Shown in pieces: positions 1 to 10,800 of a DNA stretch of 64,000 nt. The notes below the pieces were generated by a model. The model saw only the letters and a list, made by a program, of their open reading frames with translations, searched no databases and was not told the DNA's origin. The stretch is taken from assembly GCF_905163445.1 (NCBI RefSeq), contig NC_053182.1:19861501-19925500 (forward strand), read 5' to 3'. Position 1 is the stretch's first letter. Each line of letters begins with the position of its first letter. This DNA is from Pararge aegeria. Lineage: Eukaryota > Arthropoda > Insecta > Lepidoptera > Nymphalidae. The translations under genes and the position numbers were made by a program.

Positions 1-180
1 CGCCCTGGTCTAAGAAGAGCCCACAACAAACTTAGCCGGGTATTTTTTTGTTATCACCATCTTCCAGTAAATTTAAATTAAGCTATGAAGCTAGAGCAAT
101 TCACACCTAAGCTTTTTTATCGTTTAAATAATCCTTAATGTTATAATAGGAATAACGTATAATGCTTTTACTTTTTATAG
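1..180 (-). repeat. LINE-A 3' UTR fragment
   Basis: On the minus strand this reads as the 3' end of a non-LTR element, with the end of its coding frame (lysine-rich, matching KKAW at 22.4 kb) followed by a 3' UTR ending near the CCAGGGCG word. Near-identical copies occur at 7.95, 13.7, 14.9, 18.3-18.9 and 22.1 kb. Confidence 0.75.
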
Positions 181-202
181 AACCACACATCTTTTGACGC
201 CA

Positions 203-475
203 TCTCTGGCGCAGTGGTGAGCGCTATGGTTTTAATTTGAATGTCCCGGGTTCGATTCCCGGCAGAAGCAATTTAGGAATTTATAATTTCTGAAGTTTCT
301 CTGGTCGGGTCTAGTGGAGGAGTTTACCGACAAAGACGTGCCGCTAAGCGATTTAGCGTTTCGGTACGTTGACGCGTAAAAACCGATTAGAGTTATGGGT
401 TTAATATAACTGCCATACTACCTAACAGGCTAGCCCGCTTTCATCTAAGACTGCATCATCACTTACCATTTTCTA
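203..475 (+). repeat. SINE-C, tRNA-derived
   Basis: An A-box-like TGGCGCAGTGGTGAGCGC is followed by a B box GGGTTCGATTCCCGG, then the family body ending in CATCATCACTTACCA. The element lies in PREB intron 3. Other copies are at 13.1, 38.3 and 57.2 kb. Confidence 0.8.
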
Positions 476-516
476 AAAAAGTATAGTTATAATATTCAAT
501 TTGAAATAGAACTTGC

Positions 517-655
517 CTCTTTGATGTGTCCATACAGTTGGAACAAGAGCTGCATTTGAGGGAACGACCACATCCTGACTACGCCATCAATACCACCGGT
601 GGCCATTAGCTTACCATCATGACTAATTGTTACCACCCTTTGCAGAGGATCGTAT
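517..655 (-). CDS. PREB: PREB coding exon 3, ending at a GC donor
   Basis: This exon is 139 nt after a CTTTTTCAG acceptor. It encodes DPLQRVVTISHDGKLMATGG and a WD repeat ending in LYGHIKE. The base pair after the last codon is GC inside AG|GCAAGT, the classic GC-AG donor context. The next GT is in a poor context (AA|GTTCTA) and would add one residue in another phase, so the GC donor is preferred. Confidence 0.85.
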
Positions 656-3066
656 CTGAAAAAGATAACAGTGTTTATCACTATTTGTTAGTCTAATCGT
701 CGCTTCGGTCGTGGCTGGTTACCAGCTGCTACATATCAATGGATGAAGAATTCCAGTACAAAACAGCTTAGAAACCGATTAGAGACGTGCGTTTAATATA
801 ACTGTCATGCCCTTAACAAGTTAGCTCGCTACCATCTTAGACATCATCGTCACTTACCACCAGGTGAGACTGCAGTCAAGGGCTAACTTGTAGTGTGGTA
901 AAAAAAAAGAAAAAAACACACTTTAATGCTGCAGTATATGACACAGACAAGACCTCCTAGCAAACTAGATCTTGAAAAATAAGATATCAAATTGAATAGG
1001 AAAAAAACTGGCAACCTCCCATTTATAAGATCACAGCGCAAATTAGTTACTTTACTACGGTTACTTATAAACTTATTCATCATACAAATGATTTGATATG
1101 ATGATAATCCAACATGTAAATAAAAACCCTAATAATGCTTCAGTCTTTAGAGGCACATGTGTATTTACGTCTCTGAGACTTATCTGAGAAACCGAAACAC
1201 TAATACTTTTTCAGTAAACCACTGCCATAGTTTTCACAGAAAAAAAACCTTCACTTATTTAATCTATTGAAAAGGTAGGCGTCGCGTTGCGTAGGTAATA
1301 TGCGCGTGTCGGTCTTTTATCTTCAATAGGGTTGTTACAAATAAACACTTATCACGTTACGAATGTTGTGAATTAGTTTGTATGTTAAAATAAATATGCA
1401 TCTTTAGATTTAATTTTTTTTTTTTCAGGGTGAAATATATAAGCACCCTGCAACAATATTTCGTAATTCGGTAACATGTTGTTTACATATGATGTATGTT
1501 ATTAAAATAAAATTTAACAATAAATACAATAAACTTACGCAAAATCTGTTTGCACACTATCACATGGCCGTATTTCAAAAGACATCCTCTTATCTGTCGT
1601 ATGATTTCTTTTTTCCTTTTCCATTTTCGATATGTTGTCATTCTCAGACACTGTACGCCTTCGGCGCACTAAGCCATTCTCCGCTCTAAAACTCCCTCTC
1701 CGCATCTCCGCAACATCAACCATCTTTACATTGACTTTATATAACTGACAATGGCTCTCCTGACCTGCCGCTAAATATATACGGTTCTGCACATTTTGTA
1801 TTGAACATGTCATAACTACATTAGGCCCTGTTTCATACCGCATAACCTCTTCCGCAACAAATCTGGTTCCATTGTGAGATAGTTCAAATATTTCCTGGAA
1901 ATAATTAATATACTTACATAATTAGATTTCAAACTAAGCCCAGCGAATAGCTAAGAGGTTCTCAAAATTACCTGCTACATATTATGAAAACAAATTACCT
2001 CACTGCATCTGCTGTCTGAATAGGATATACTCAAAAATTAGCTAATGGATTCTTTGTAGTATTAACTGTATGTACTAATGGACAGAGTGATTCATGGGAA
2101 ATTAAGGTAAATAAATTATTAAGGTTTTCTGTGAATTGGCTGGAATATAGTGATGATTGTTAAAAAAGTCAGAAAAATCAAGCCAATCGGGACCTTTACT
2201 GGCCCAGAAATTCAAAAATAGCTTTTTATAATTTCTGTGTCTACTGGCAAAAGCACAGCATGCAAAATGGGTGTAGGATTATTATACTGGGAAATAGATT
2301 TTTATGAAACAAAAAAGGTCAACACATAATTTAGCATGACCTAAAGTAAGCTTGAAGTAACAAATGGATTTCTGTTTGGTATTAATCAACTAAAAGAGGC
2401 CCTTTTTAAATCCTTTTTAGAGGCATTTGGTCCATAAGCTATATCAAAAGTGGCATTGTGCCAAAGTTCAATAGTGGATTTTTGTAAATTCTGTAAATTT
2501 CAGTCAAAATTCCAAATTCATTTTGTAATTTAACACACTAATTTATCAGAGTTATTTGCGGTTTAATTATAAGCAATTTAAACATCAGTTGCTTTAAACG
2601 ATTAAGGAAAACATTGTTAGGCAAATCTGCATGCCTGAGAGATCTCCATAACATTCTCAAATTTCCTATGCTACCTGGTGGAACAGTGTAAGAGGTCTCA
2701 GATAACAAGCCTCCTCTTGCTTTGAGATTAGGTGCCTTCACACAATCTGTTTTGGTTCATTTATAGATTTTTTCTGAACAAATAATCGATTGCTGACACA
2801 TTAGAGTATTACGTAAATAAAAACGTATACTGGAGGAAGTTGTTTATTGCAGAACTGCTGACGCGTGTCGAAATACACATTGCTGACTTACGCACTCATG
2901 TTTTGCAAATAAAATCAATATCAACACTTACGAATCCATTCGCTACGCCCGTGTTCGATGCTCCTCCACCTCCGGCTACGAGGACGTGTCGATTTGTGAG
3001 GTTTTGGAGTGTGTAGAGAGGAAAATCGACCTTCGCAAGTAACCCATCGCATCGACTCGGAGACAT
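517..3066 (-). CDS. PREB: PREB/Sec12 homologue, N-terminal three coding exons (partial)
   Basis: Coding exons are 3066-2932, 1894-1539 and 655-517; together they give 210 residues from the start codon. PREB (Sec12) is an ER-membrane WD40 protein that loads Sar1 with GTP at ER exit sites to start COPII coat assembly. The N-terminus shows FPLYTLQ followed by AGGGGASNTGVANG, the hallmark first blade of this family. Exon 2 carries GPNVVMTCSIQ and AAGQESHCQLY, and exon 3 carries a WD repeat (LMATGGIDGVVRMWSFPQ). Phases agree: exon 1 is 135 nt (phase 0), exon 2 is 356 nt (ends with two bases), exon 3 is 139 nt (one base plus 46 codons). The rest of the propeller and the expected C-terminal membrane anchor lie left of the window. 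The third intron starts with GC instead of GT. Family identity is near certain; orthology is inferred from motif order. Confidence 0.92.
690..905 (+). repeat. SINE-C, headless copy
   Basis: Only the body of SINE-C is present (GGCTGGTTACCAGC through AAGGGCTAACTTGTAGTG) with a poly-A tail, inside PREB intron 2. The tRNA-like head is missing. Confidence 0.65.
1140..1490 (+). repeat. Unclassified dispersed repeat E
   Basis: The sequence around GCGTCGCGTTGCGTAGG and GCGCGTGTCGGTCTTTTATC recurs at 17.6-18.1 and 48.6-48.8 kb, always followed by a T-rich stretch and GGTAACA. The class is unknown: no coding frame and no clear terminal repeats were seen. Confidence 0.55.
1539..1894 (-). CDS. PREB: PREB coding exon 2
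   Basis: This exon is 356 nt. Its acceptor is TTATTTCCAG and its donor is GTAAGT (1538-1533), with two bases left over. It encodes EIFELSHNG, GPNVVMTCSIQ, QESHCQLY, a basic stretch GLVRRRR and, at the end, DSVQTDF, which in this family precedes the next WD repeat. Confidence 0.9.
1895..2931 (-). other. PREB intron 1
   Basis: This 1,037-bp intron has GTAAGT and TTATTTCCAG ends. It shows no conserved coding potential. A short segment around 2620-2720 contains AATCTGCATGCCTGAGAG, a SINE-B fragment. Confidence 0.7.
2932..3066 (-). CDS. PREB: PREB coding exon 1
   Basis: This exon is 135 nt and encodes residues 1-45. It opens at ATG (3066-3064) and ends at TTC before a consensus GTAAGT donor (2931-2926). 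It holds the FPLYTLQ and glycine-rich AGGGGA segments that begin the first WD40 blade. Confidence 0.9.
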
Positions 3067-3300
3067 CTTCTCTTATAACATCTATTTTTCGCACTTTACA
3101 CGTCGAAACAAATAGGGAATTGCTACCTCGATGCTGAATATAACTACATTAGTCCATTTCTTAATTAAACACCATAAATAATTAAAAAAATATGTTGCAA
3201 ACAAAGATCACACAAATCTAAACAACTGACTGGACCTCTCAGAATTTCCGACTTCCAACATGACAAAAGTCAAACTGACAGTTTCGTTTAGGAAGTGTTA
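3067..3300 (-). promoter_or_regulatory. Presumed PREB 5' UTR and promoter
   Basis: This is the unique sequence just upstream of the PREB start. It contains the closely spaced motifs TGACAAAAGTCA and TGACAG at 3261-3281, which resemble the TGACA/TGTCA words in the promoters at 24.3-24.6 and 29.5 kb. No TATA box could be assigned. Confidence 0.4.
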
Positions 3301-4914
3301 GTTTCAAAGACTATATAATATATTTTACCTATTGCTAAATGAGAATGCAAACGTTAGCTTTTCTGTCAAAATAATTTCAAAAAGAGACTGATAGACTAAT
3401 AGGGATCCCGGGCACAGATTACCAAGAATACTGACCCACAAAATGTTTTTACGATTAAAAAAGAAAGTTAATGTTTTGCTATAATCAGAAAAACAATTAA
3501 ATTTTCCAAGAAACTGGTACCTAGTAATATATTTTGATTATGAAGAAGGGGAGTACAATTAAGAAACAAAAACAATTTTATACAATAAGTTTTACTTGTC
3601 CTAAAAATCACTTAAAAATAAATCAACACTAGAATACCATTACAGAGCAAAACAAGATACAGCGAACCAGATAACGAGATTTCGTGATATGAGTTTCAGG
3701 GCTTCCGTCGATCTGGGCGTATGGATTCCTTCAGAGGCAGTAAGATGACCATAAACAATAAGTATTATTAATGTTTTGGAAAACTAGAAAATGTAAGAAA
3801 ATTACATTGTTACGTGACGTAAGTTATGTAATGTTTAGATTATTCCACCTACACGAGTAAGAAAAAGAAGTAAACTAACGCAAACGCGACTATGTGCAAA
3901 GGCGGTGCTAAAACAAAACTAAAGCAATCTCATACAAACTTTGGTGAAATTATTTGGTTTTGGACCAGCGCGGTTTAGTGCTTTATTACATAAAATTGGT
4001 ATTTAAAGATAAATACAACATATCTATTCGTTTGAAAATGTGGCGGCAGTGATATAATTTTTGAAACATTATATATAAAAATTATGTGATCCTTTTAAGT
4101 AAAGTCGACAATGGCGCCAATTCTGTTGCACACAAATCTCAAAATTAAACTAAATTGACGGGGTGTAACATTAAAATTGAATAACGCAAGCTACCTATAA
4201 GTTGAATCATATGTGTATCTAGTACCTCAGGCTATTATCATATATCAATGTTTTACATGTGATGCTTTGAATAAAACCAATTTAAAATAGAGCTGTAATT
4301 TCCACTAAATTGATTCTTCAGTCTTATTCTCGCTCATTACTATAAATACTCGCGTTAATACCTGATTAAAATATTTTAAACCCTTTGTCCTAAGGGTCTA
4401 CAAGAACAATACTTCCTTTTACAATCCCATCGTTCGCATGTGCCGCCTTTATAATGATTTAGTATCAAGTAATCGTAATATTGACATTTTTAACGAAAGG
4501 ATAAATATTTTTAAAAATTAAATTATTAAGCAATATTCCACATAATCTTCCACTTAATCATATATTATATTATTTTTTAAGTGTTTCTTTTTTGTTTCAA
4601 CTTTAATTTGATCTTTACTTTTTGTTTAATTTAATTCCAAGTTGTGTACACATACTTTGGGTTGTAGCTTAGAACAAAACTTGTTATTACTTATATTTAG
4701 ATCTACTTTTAGTTATTACCTGTTTTGTGTACCTAATAACAATAAACTAAGAAGATAATAAAAAAGACGACACTATACTAAGACCTGTCAATTTAGTTTA
4801 ATTCGGAGATAGATTTGTGTACAACACTACTGGCAGCAATACCTAACTCAAAACGTACCCTATTCAAATGTCATACCTTTATAGTGGCTTTCAAACTTTA
4901 AGTTGTCGCGGAAG
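3301..4914. other. AT-rich intergenic DNA
   Basis: No coding region or recognisable repeat could be supported here. The interval separates the PREB promoter from the MITE at 4915. Confidence 0.5.
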
Positions 4915-5350
4915 TATGGAGGGTAGAGGTAAGGAGAGTCGTCTTATATGGGAGAAAAGTTGAAAAAGTGTCCAGTTGTTGCGCTAAATAACAGTTCAAA
5001 AATCCTCCACAATGGATGGTGGATGCACAGGGTATGGTATGAATGTAGCAATCGTAGATGAGTTGAAGTATGCGGAGTTAAAAAATTTAATGTCATTATC
5101 GACTAAAGTAGTTAATTATTGAGAATTTCAACAACTTACGTTGTACAAAATATTGTGGTAAATATAACCTTACTTCCTTGTATCTCCATACTTCCTTGTT
5201 TATTTTTCAAGCCTCTACTCTAACAATATTTATATTTGGCGCTTCTTTTAAGAGTTACCCTGATGCAAATGTGGCGTCATCCTAATTTAATACATTTTGA
5301 CGACACTTTTTCATATACACAGATGACTCTCCTTACCTCTACCCTCCATA
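4915..5350 (+). mobile_element. hAT-type MITE, family 1 (copy 1)
   Basis: The 436-bp element has inverted termini TATGGAGGGTAGAGGTAAGG and is flanked on both sides by the same 8-bp target duplication CGCGGAAG (4907-4914 and 5351-5358). An 8-bp duplication with short terminal repeats is typical of hAT elements. There is no transposase. A second copy in opposite orientation is at 28655-29098. Confidence 0.9.
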
Positions 5351-5358
5351 CGCGGAAG

Positions 5359-7020
5359 TTAGAAACGCACGAAGTTCCAGAGGTCATAAAGTTTGAATCG
5401 TAATGTAACCTAGACTTGGGAGCGTAGTATAGCAGTAATTTGTATGACCGTATCTACTCTAAAATTCTATTGAAGAACAAAATAAAGTTTTATCTGAAAT
5501 TACATCTCATTATTGTAGAAGAAGTCATGATACTTAATCGATAACCACAATAAATAAGAACTTTTACTTGTATTTCAGTTCAGTCTTGTTTAATCAATAT
5601 AATAGAGTTTCGTTTAGGAATAGTTACATAATTCGGTAAAACTTATACCGTTCGAGGAGACAATTAGCCATAAATATGTACGAAAAATCATGTATGTATT
5701 TTATTTATTTTAATTAAGGCCGGTTAGATAAAATTAACACCCGATACAAAACACGATATAAGTGTTGATTTTTTGTACATAAATCTCTAAATTGACATGT
5801 CTGCAAACTTTTGACATCCAATTTTAGTTGTTAAAATAACGGATTTTTTTGTCACTTTACAAACACAAAAACATAGATCGGATTTCGACCTCACGCGATA
5901 AATATTAAAACTAAGTAAATTATTGAAAGAATGATGATCACTCAATAATATCATTTAAGGCAATTATTTTATATTAGAAAGAAGCAGGTGTTACATTGTG
6001 GAAATCAATATTTCTTTCTTTTTGGAAAAAGGTGTAGATATGCACTTGCTTATATAATGTCTATACACCCTTCCTTTGATAAAAACTTTTAAAGTTTATG
6101 TTCATTTTAAATGAGAAGAAGGAGAAACACTTTATTGCAGGCAAACCATAAAACAATACAGATAACACAAAATAACAAGAATTAGAAATACATTAAAAAA
6201 AATGGCATGCACAGACGTCCTTATTGCTGCAAGCAATCCCACACATGAGCGTTACACTTTACTTGGTGTAATCTAAGACAACCAGACAAAATTCAAAGAA
6301 AAAATTCAGATTAAAACTGCACAGACAAATCTGTGAGGTGTAAAATACACCTTACATATTACTTTGCGGTATCACAACTTAAACAATAAGGCCGCCTTAG
6401 TATCCTTCTTTTTTAATTTCTACTTCTCTTGTTGACATCCTTAAATTTATGTGGCGTACAAATATATAGTATAAATATATAGCATATTCAACTCAATATT
6501 TATTTTATATTATGCAAGATTAAAAAAAAATTCAAAAAAACTTCTAACCAATAAACAGCAAGCTTAATGTAGCATTGTTAAGTTTTATAATAGGAAACTA
6601 TTCTTTTTAGTATTTTGACCTACCACTAATATCAAATATTTATTATAAAATTTATATCAAAATTACTACAATTCATAACAATCTGTCAGTTTAGGTAATT
6701 AATACAAACCTCGGGATGTCTTATTATTAAAATATGTATCTAAAAAAATCTCAAAATTAATTTGAATCGATGTAAATTTGACTCAAAGTTCGGAAAATAG
6801 ATATTCGTATATCTATGGTGTAATATTGTAGTTATAGATGCATATTTAGATCAAACACATATCAATATTGTTTCCGATTTGTAACTTAGAGTCACTCATA
6901 CTACGGGGCATATTCGGAATGGGGAGGGAGGGGCTAAAATCTAATGTCATGCGGTTTCAAGCAATTTTTATTTTGTAACTTTCTGGTTGCTAAAGATAAT
7001 TTGAAAACATAATAATTACG
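5359..7020. other. AT-rich intergenic DNA with a LINE-C tail
   Basis: No gene was seen. The stretch 6385-6480 carries AATAAGGCCGCCTTAGTATCC and a GTGGCGTACAAAT ending typical of LINE-C 3' ends (compare 14.27-14.40 kb). The word TTTATT at 6967-6972 could serve as a minus-strand AATAAA for the BTB gene, but this is not established. Confidence 0.45.
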
Positions 7021-7021
7021 C

Positions 7022-7205
7022 TAAGCAGTGATAGCCCAGTGGGTAGGCTTCGACTTCACCTTCGGGGGGCCAAGTTCGAATCCCAGAACGCACATCAACT
7101 TTCCTAAGTTATGTGTGTTTTAAGCAATTACAATATCACTTGCTTCAGTCGTGAGGCAACCTGCATGCCTGAGAGTTCTCCATAATCTTTTCAAAGGTGT
7201 GTGGA
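7022..7205 (+). repeat. SINE-B, tRNA-derived, truncated
   Basis: The head reads AGTGATAGCCCAGTGGGTAGG and the B box AAGTTCGAATCCC. It is followed by the SINE-B body (TAAGTTATGTGTGTTTTAAG, CATGCCTGAGAGTTCTCC). A longer copy is at 49165-49530. Confidence 0.75.
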
Positions 7206-7405
7206 GTGTGGAGGATAGTCTTGTCATAGTATACTACGGTTGGACCGGTGGAAGGACGGAGGGGGCATCAAGGGGCGGAGAAGGTGGGGGAGGACCGGAG
7301 AGTAAGAGAGGGAATACAAAAAACTTCACGCAGTCACGCAGTAGGTGTGGGAATAACTATGTGAAAAATATTACTACTATGATAAGAGGGAGAGGGTGGT
7401 GTCTT

Positions 7406-7549
7406 CAGTGGCGTGCACTTCATACATGCGCAAAATCCCTGCCTACCCTAAAATTGATACATAGCTCGTATAGGAGGAGGATTTTTGCCATTTGATGCAA
7501 TTTTCCTGCTGTAAGCATACCATGGTAAGAAACCCAGTGCACGACACTG
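7406..7549 (+). mobile_element. hAT-type MITE, family 2 (copy 1)
   Basis: The 144-bp element runs from CAGTGGCGTGCACT to a matching inverted end TGCACGACACTG. An exact 8-bp duplication GGTGTCTT lies at 7398-7405 and 7550-7557. Related copies are at 12297-12408 and 63830-63995. Confidence 0.9.
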
Positions 7550-7723
7550 GGTGTCTTGGTCACAGACACAGGGTGGAGGGGGATACAAAAATTAAAAAAA
7601 AAAAGGTTATTTACTATGGGTAATTAGTTACGTTCCCTCACCTAAATCGAAAGAGTAAACGGTAATAAGTTAAACATCTTCGTTTAATTTTTGAACGTAG
7701 ATCCGCGTCTCTTTGGTGCTTGT

Positions 7724-7885
7724 CTAGTACGTGAATATGATGGAGCGTATGAGGCCGTCGCGCACGGAGTCGCTGCTGTGGCCGATGCCGAAGTTGAAGA
7801 ACACGGACTCGGCGGCCACTTGCTGCGCGCACGAGCCCATGGGGTACCAGCCCACCTTGTTGAACACGATGCCCACCTTGTACAC
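7724..7885 (-). CDS. BTB gene exon 10 (end of PHR, stop)
   Basis: This exon is 162 nt after TTGTCTAG. It encodes VYKVGIVFNKVGWYPMGSC to SIIFTY and ends at TAG (7726-7724). The last residues form the closing strands of the PHR sandwich. Confidence 0.93.
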   Translation of the reverse strand: MYKVGIVFNKVGWYPMGSCAQQVAAESVFFNFGIGHSSDSVRDGLIRSIIFTY

Positions 7886-10800
7886 CTAGACAAGCAATTA
7901 AAGATTTTAAACTAAGATTTTCATGGTTGATCAACATTTCTTAAATATAGGGTTCCAAACGCGCCCTGGTCTAAGAAGAGCCCACAACAAACTTAACCAA
8001 GTTTTTTTTGTTATCACCATCTCACAGTCGAGTTAATGTTGAGCTATGAAGTTAGAGCAATTCATACCCAAGCTTTTTTATCACACATGTAATCCTTAAT
8101 ATTATAAAACAACACAGAGTGTGAAACTTTGTAAGTTCAGTCAAAGTACAACAAAACAGATCCGTTCAGCTATGTCGTTAAGGCGAATCGCTTCCCGTTG
8201 AACTATATTTAAGAAATGGAAAAACAATATTTCGATTTAAGCGATTCGAGGGCTGTTCTTAGGCAGGTCGAATTTGGAACCCTTCTAGCTTTAAGTTAAC
8301 AGCAGTTAACAAAAATGTTTGTAATACTAGTCGTAAGTTGAGAAAAAAAATATGGATTTTATTTACGCAAATTTTTTTGACTGAGCGGCATTGACGGTAT
8401 GCATAAAACGACGTTTGGGGTTTTCACTTGACAGTATTAAAAAACCTCCGTATAATAAATACAATGGCGGTCACCGACTAAACCTTTTTGTTAAATATAT
8501 TAAGATCTATATAAGGTTATTAAACATTTATCATCTTGTTTGCAGCTAACATAAATGTCGATTTGAGATATCTGTAAAAAAAACTCAAAATTAAATTTCT
8601 CCGTAGGAGATTTCAGTTTCCGAGCTTTTATACTTATTTCATGATTCTGCTCGTTCAATTTTCGAATATGTAAAACGTCGGTTGCACCCGTGTGACACTT
8701 AGCGTACTAAATAAGGGCGATATTAATAAACGTGGAATAGCTTAGGCATGGCTACGAAGTGTTTTTTCACATTACATCTGACGTCATATTTCAATTTGAG
8801 AGAGTTAAAACACTGCATAGCGTACGGAACGGTGTAGTGCGTGCGGCGGTACCTTGTTCCGCTGGATGTACACGGGCCGGTTGAACATGATGTCGAGCAG
8901 GTGGCGGTACGGCACGCGGTTTGTGTAGTGCGTGTAGGTGAGGCGCGCGCCGTCCGCGTCCAGCAGGTGTGCGTACAGCAGCTCGGAGTAGCCCGTGCCG
9001 ATCGCGGTGACACCGTTCTCCAAGCTCGGCGCCTGCGTCGGCACCTGGGGACCGCGACAACGCTCGAAGTCGTAAACACGTACGCACCACGTGTTTTCGC
9101 GACTTCGTGACAACGCCTTTTAATTCGATGGAGCCGGCTGCACGCACGAAAAAACACGACTCATGCGGCGTTACCTCGCTCTGAGGCGTTTCATTTAAGG
9201 TTAGCGAGAGCGCGGAACGAGCGACAAAGAGGCACAATCCGCCTCCGCGTTCGGCAGCGTTCGACATCTGTCTCTCTTTTACTTGAGTGAGCGATGCGTC
9301 CGCGTGGACAGATGCTATACAATAATACATTTACATGTTTTCGTCAAGTATGAAGTGCAGTGGAAAGTGAATGTGGTGTCAATTACACATATTGAATAAC
9401 ACAAATTGTAAGAAATTATCACACATGTTTAAAAGTTGTAAAACAATTGCTCAACGCACATTCATACTTGTAAAAACTATGTACATTGTAAAAAAAATAT
9501 TTACATAATTGTAATTATGCGTACAAAAAATGTAACTTGATAAATTCAATTGTGATTTCCATTTACCTCATCTCTATATCAATACAAAATATCTATCAAA
9601 CAAAAAAAATTAATATTTTTTTTTTTGAAGAATGCAACCATTCCATTAGTATTTTCTTATGACGTTGTCACGTTCAACTATCGTCAGTAAAACGACTTTA
9701 CAGACAACCGATTTTTTAATCTGATTTCATAATGACGGCCGACTGGCGCAGTAGGCAGCCACCCTGCTTTTTGAGTTCTAGGCCGTGGGTTCGATTCCCA
9801 CAACTGGAAAATGTTTGTGTGAACATTATTGTTTTTTAGTGTCTGGGTGTTTATCTGTTTATTACAAGTATTTATACTCATGTATTATATTCACAAAAAT
9901 ATTCAACAGCTATCTTAGTAAACAAAGCTACGCTAACTTTGGGGCTAGATGGCGATGTGTGTATTGTCGTAGTATATTCATTTATTTATTTATAATATGG
10001 AAATTAAAAGGATTTCCGCTTCAAGGCATTTGATATGTTTAAAAATGAATTGAATTTTCACGTTATTGACTGTAAGTGACTCCATACCATTTAGCAGATT
10101 ACAGTAATTATTTTACCACCAATGTTTTAAACGTTTACCATAAAATAGAGAAAATGGAAAAGATTATAGAGCTAGCAACATTCCGCGGGTGCGAAGTGAG
10201 AAGTGGGCGGGGTGTTTTCACTGTCTTTTGGACACCGCATGTAATTTTTTTTTTTCTCACTCAGTTATCGTCTGACACGGTGTCAGAGACTTTTTTTATG
10301 CGACTTTTGCTCTGAATAAGCGCCAGCTCACGATGGTCGTGATACGGTTATGCTACATTGCTTTTTTTTTTACTGCCTTCTCCTTCTACTTTCTACTTAT
10401 GCGTGAGTTAGCATGTGATATTGACTGAACGAGGGATCCGCATGTTGAGGGGTCTTGATTCTGTGGTCGCGCCAGTCACCGGTGTCGCCCAGGTACCAGG
10501 TAAATTAACAATCGACTTAACAGAAATGGACATAAATTAGTGATAATTGCATATCGTCTGCGAAAGGTACAGAACTCCTTTGTGGGGTTGAGTATACGCT
10601 TTTACAACATGATTCCTAAGGAAATTCTTGACCTACCAATGCATATATTAAAAAAATGTGTAAAAACGCATCTACTACAGCGAGGTTACTATACATTTGA
10701 TGAATTCCTCAATGACAAGGTAGAATGGAAGCAGCCAGCCTCACTCTCATCTCCCGCAAGATAGCAAAACGATTGTAAATGTTGATGTTGGAAAAGAGCA

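Noticed and set aside
7151..7495. 114-codon plus-strand frame
   Set aside because: It starts in a SINE-B body and runs into a MITE; the glycine-rich composition has no domain.
8791..9330. Long overlapping open frames on both strands around BTB exon 9
   Set aside because: They are by-products of the GC-rich codons of the real exon (8853-9044). Only the PHR-matching frame has proper splice sites and motifs.
9733..9830. SINE heads as tRNA genes (also at 203, 38345, 49165 and others)
   Set aside because: They have A and B boxes but no full cloverleaf, and each continues into the same repeat body.
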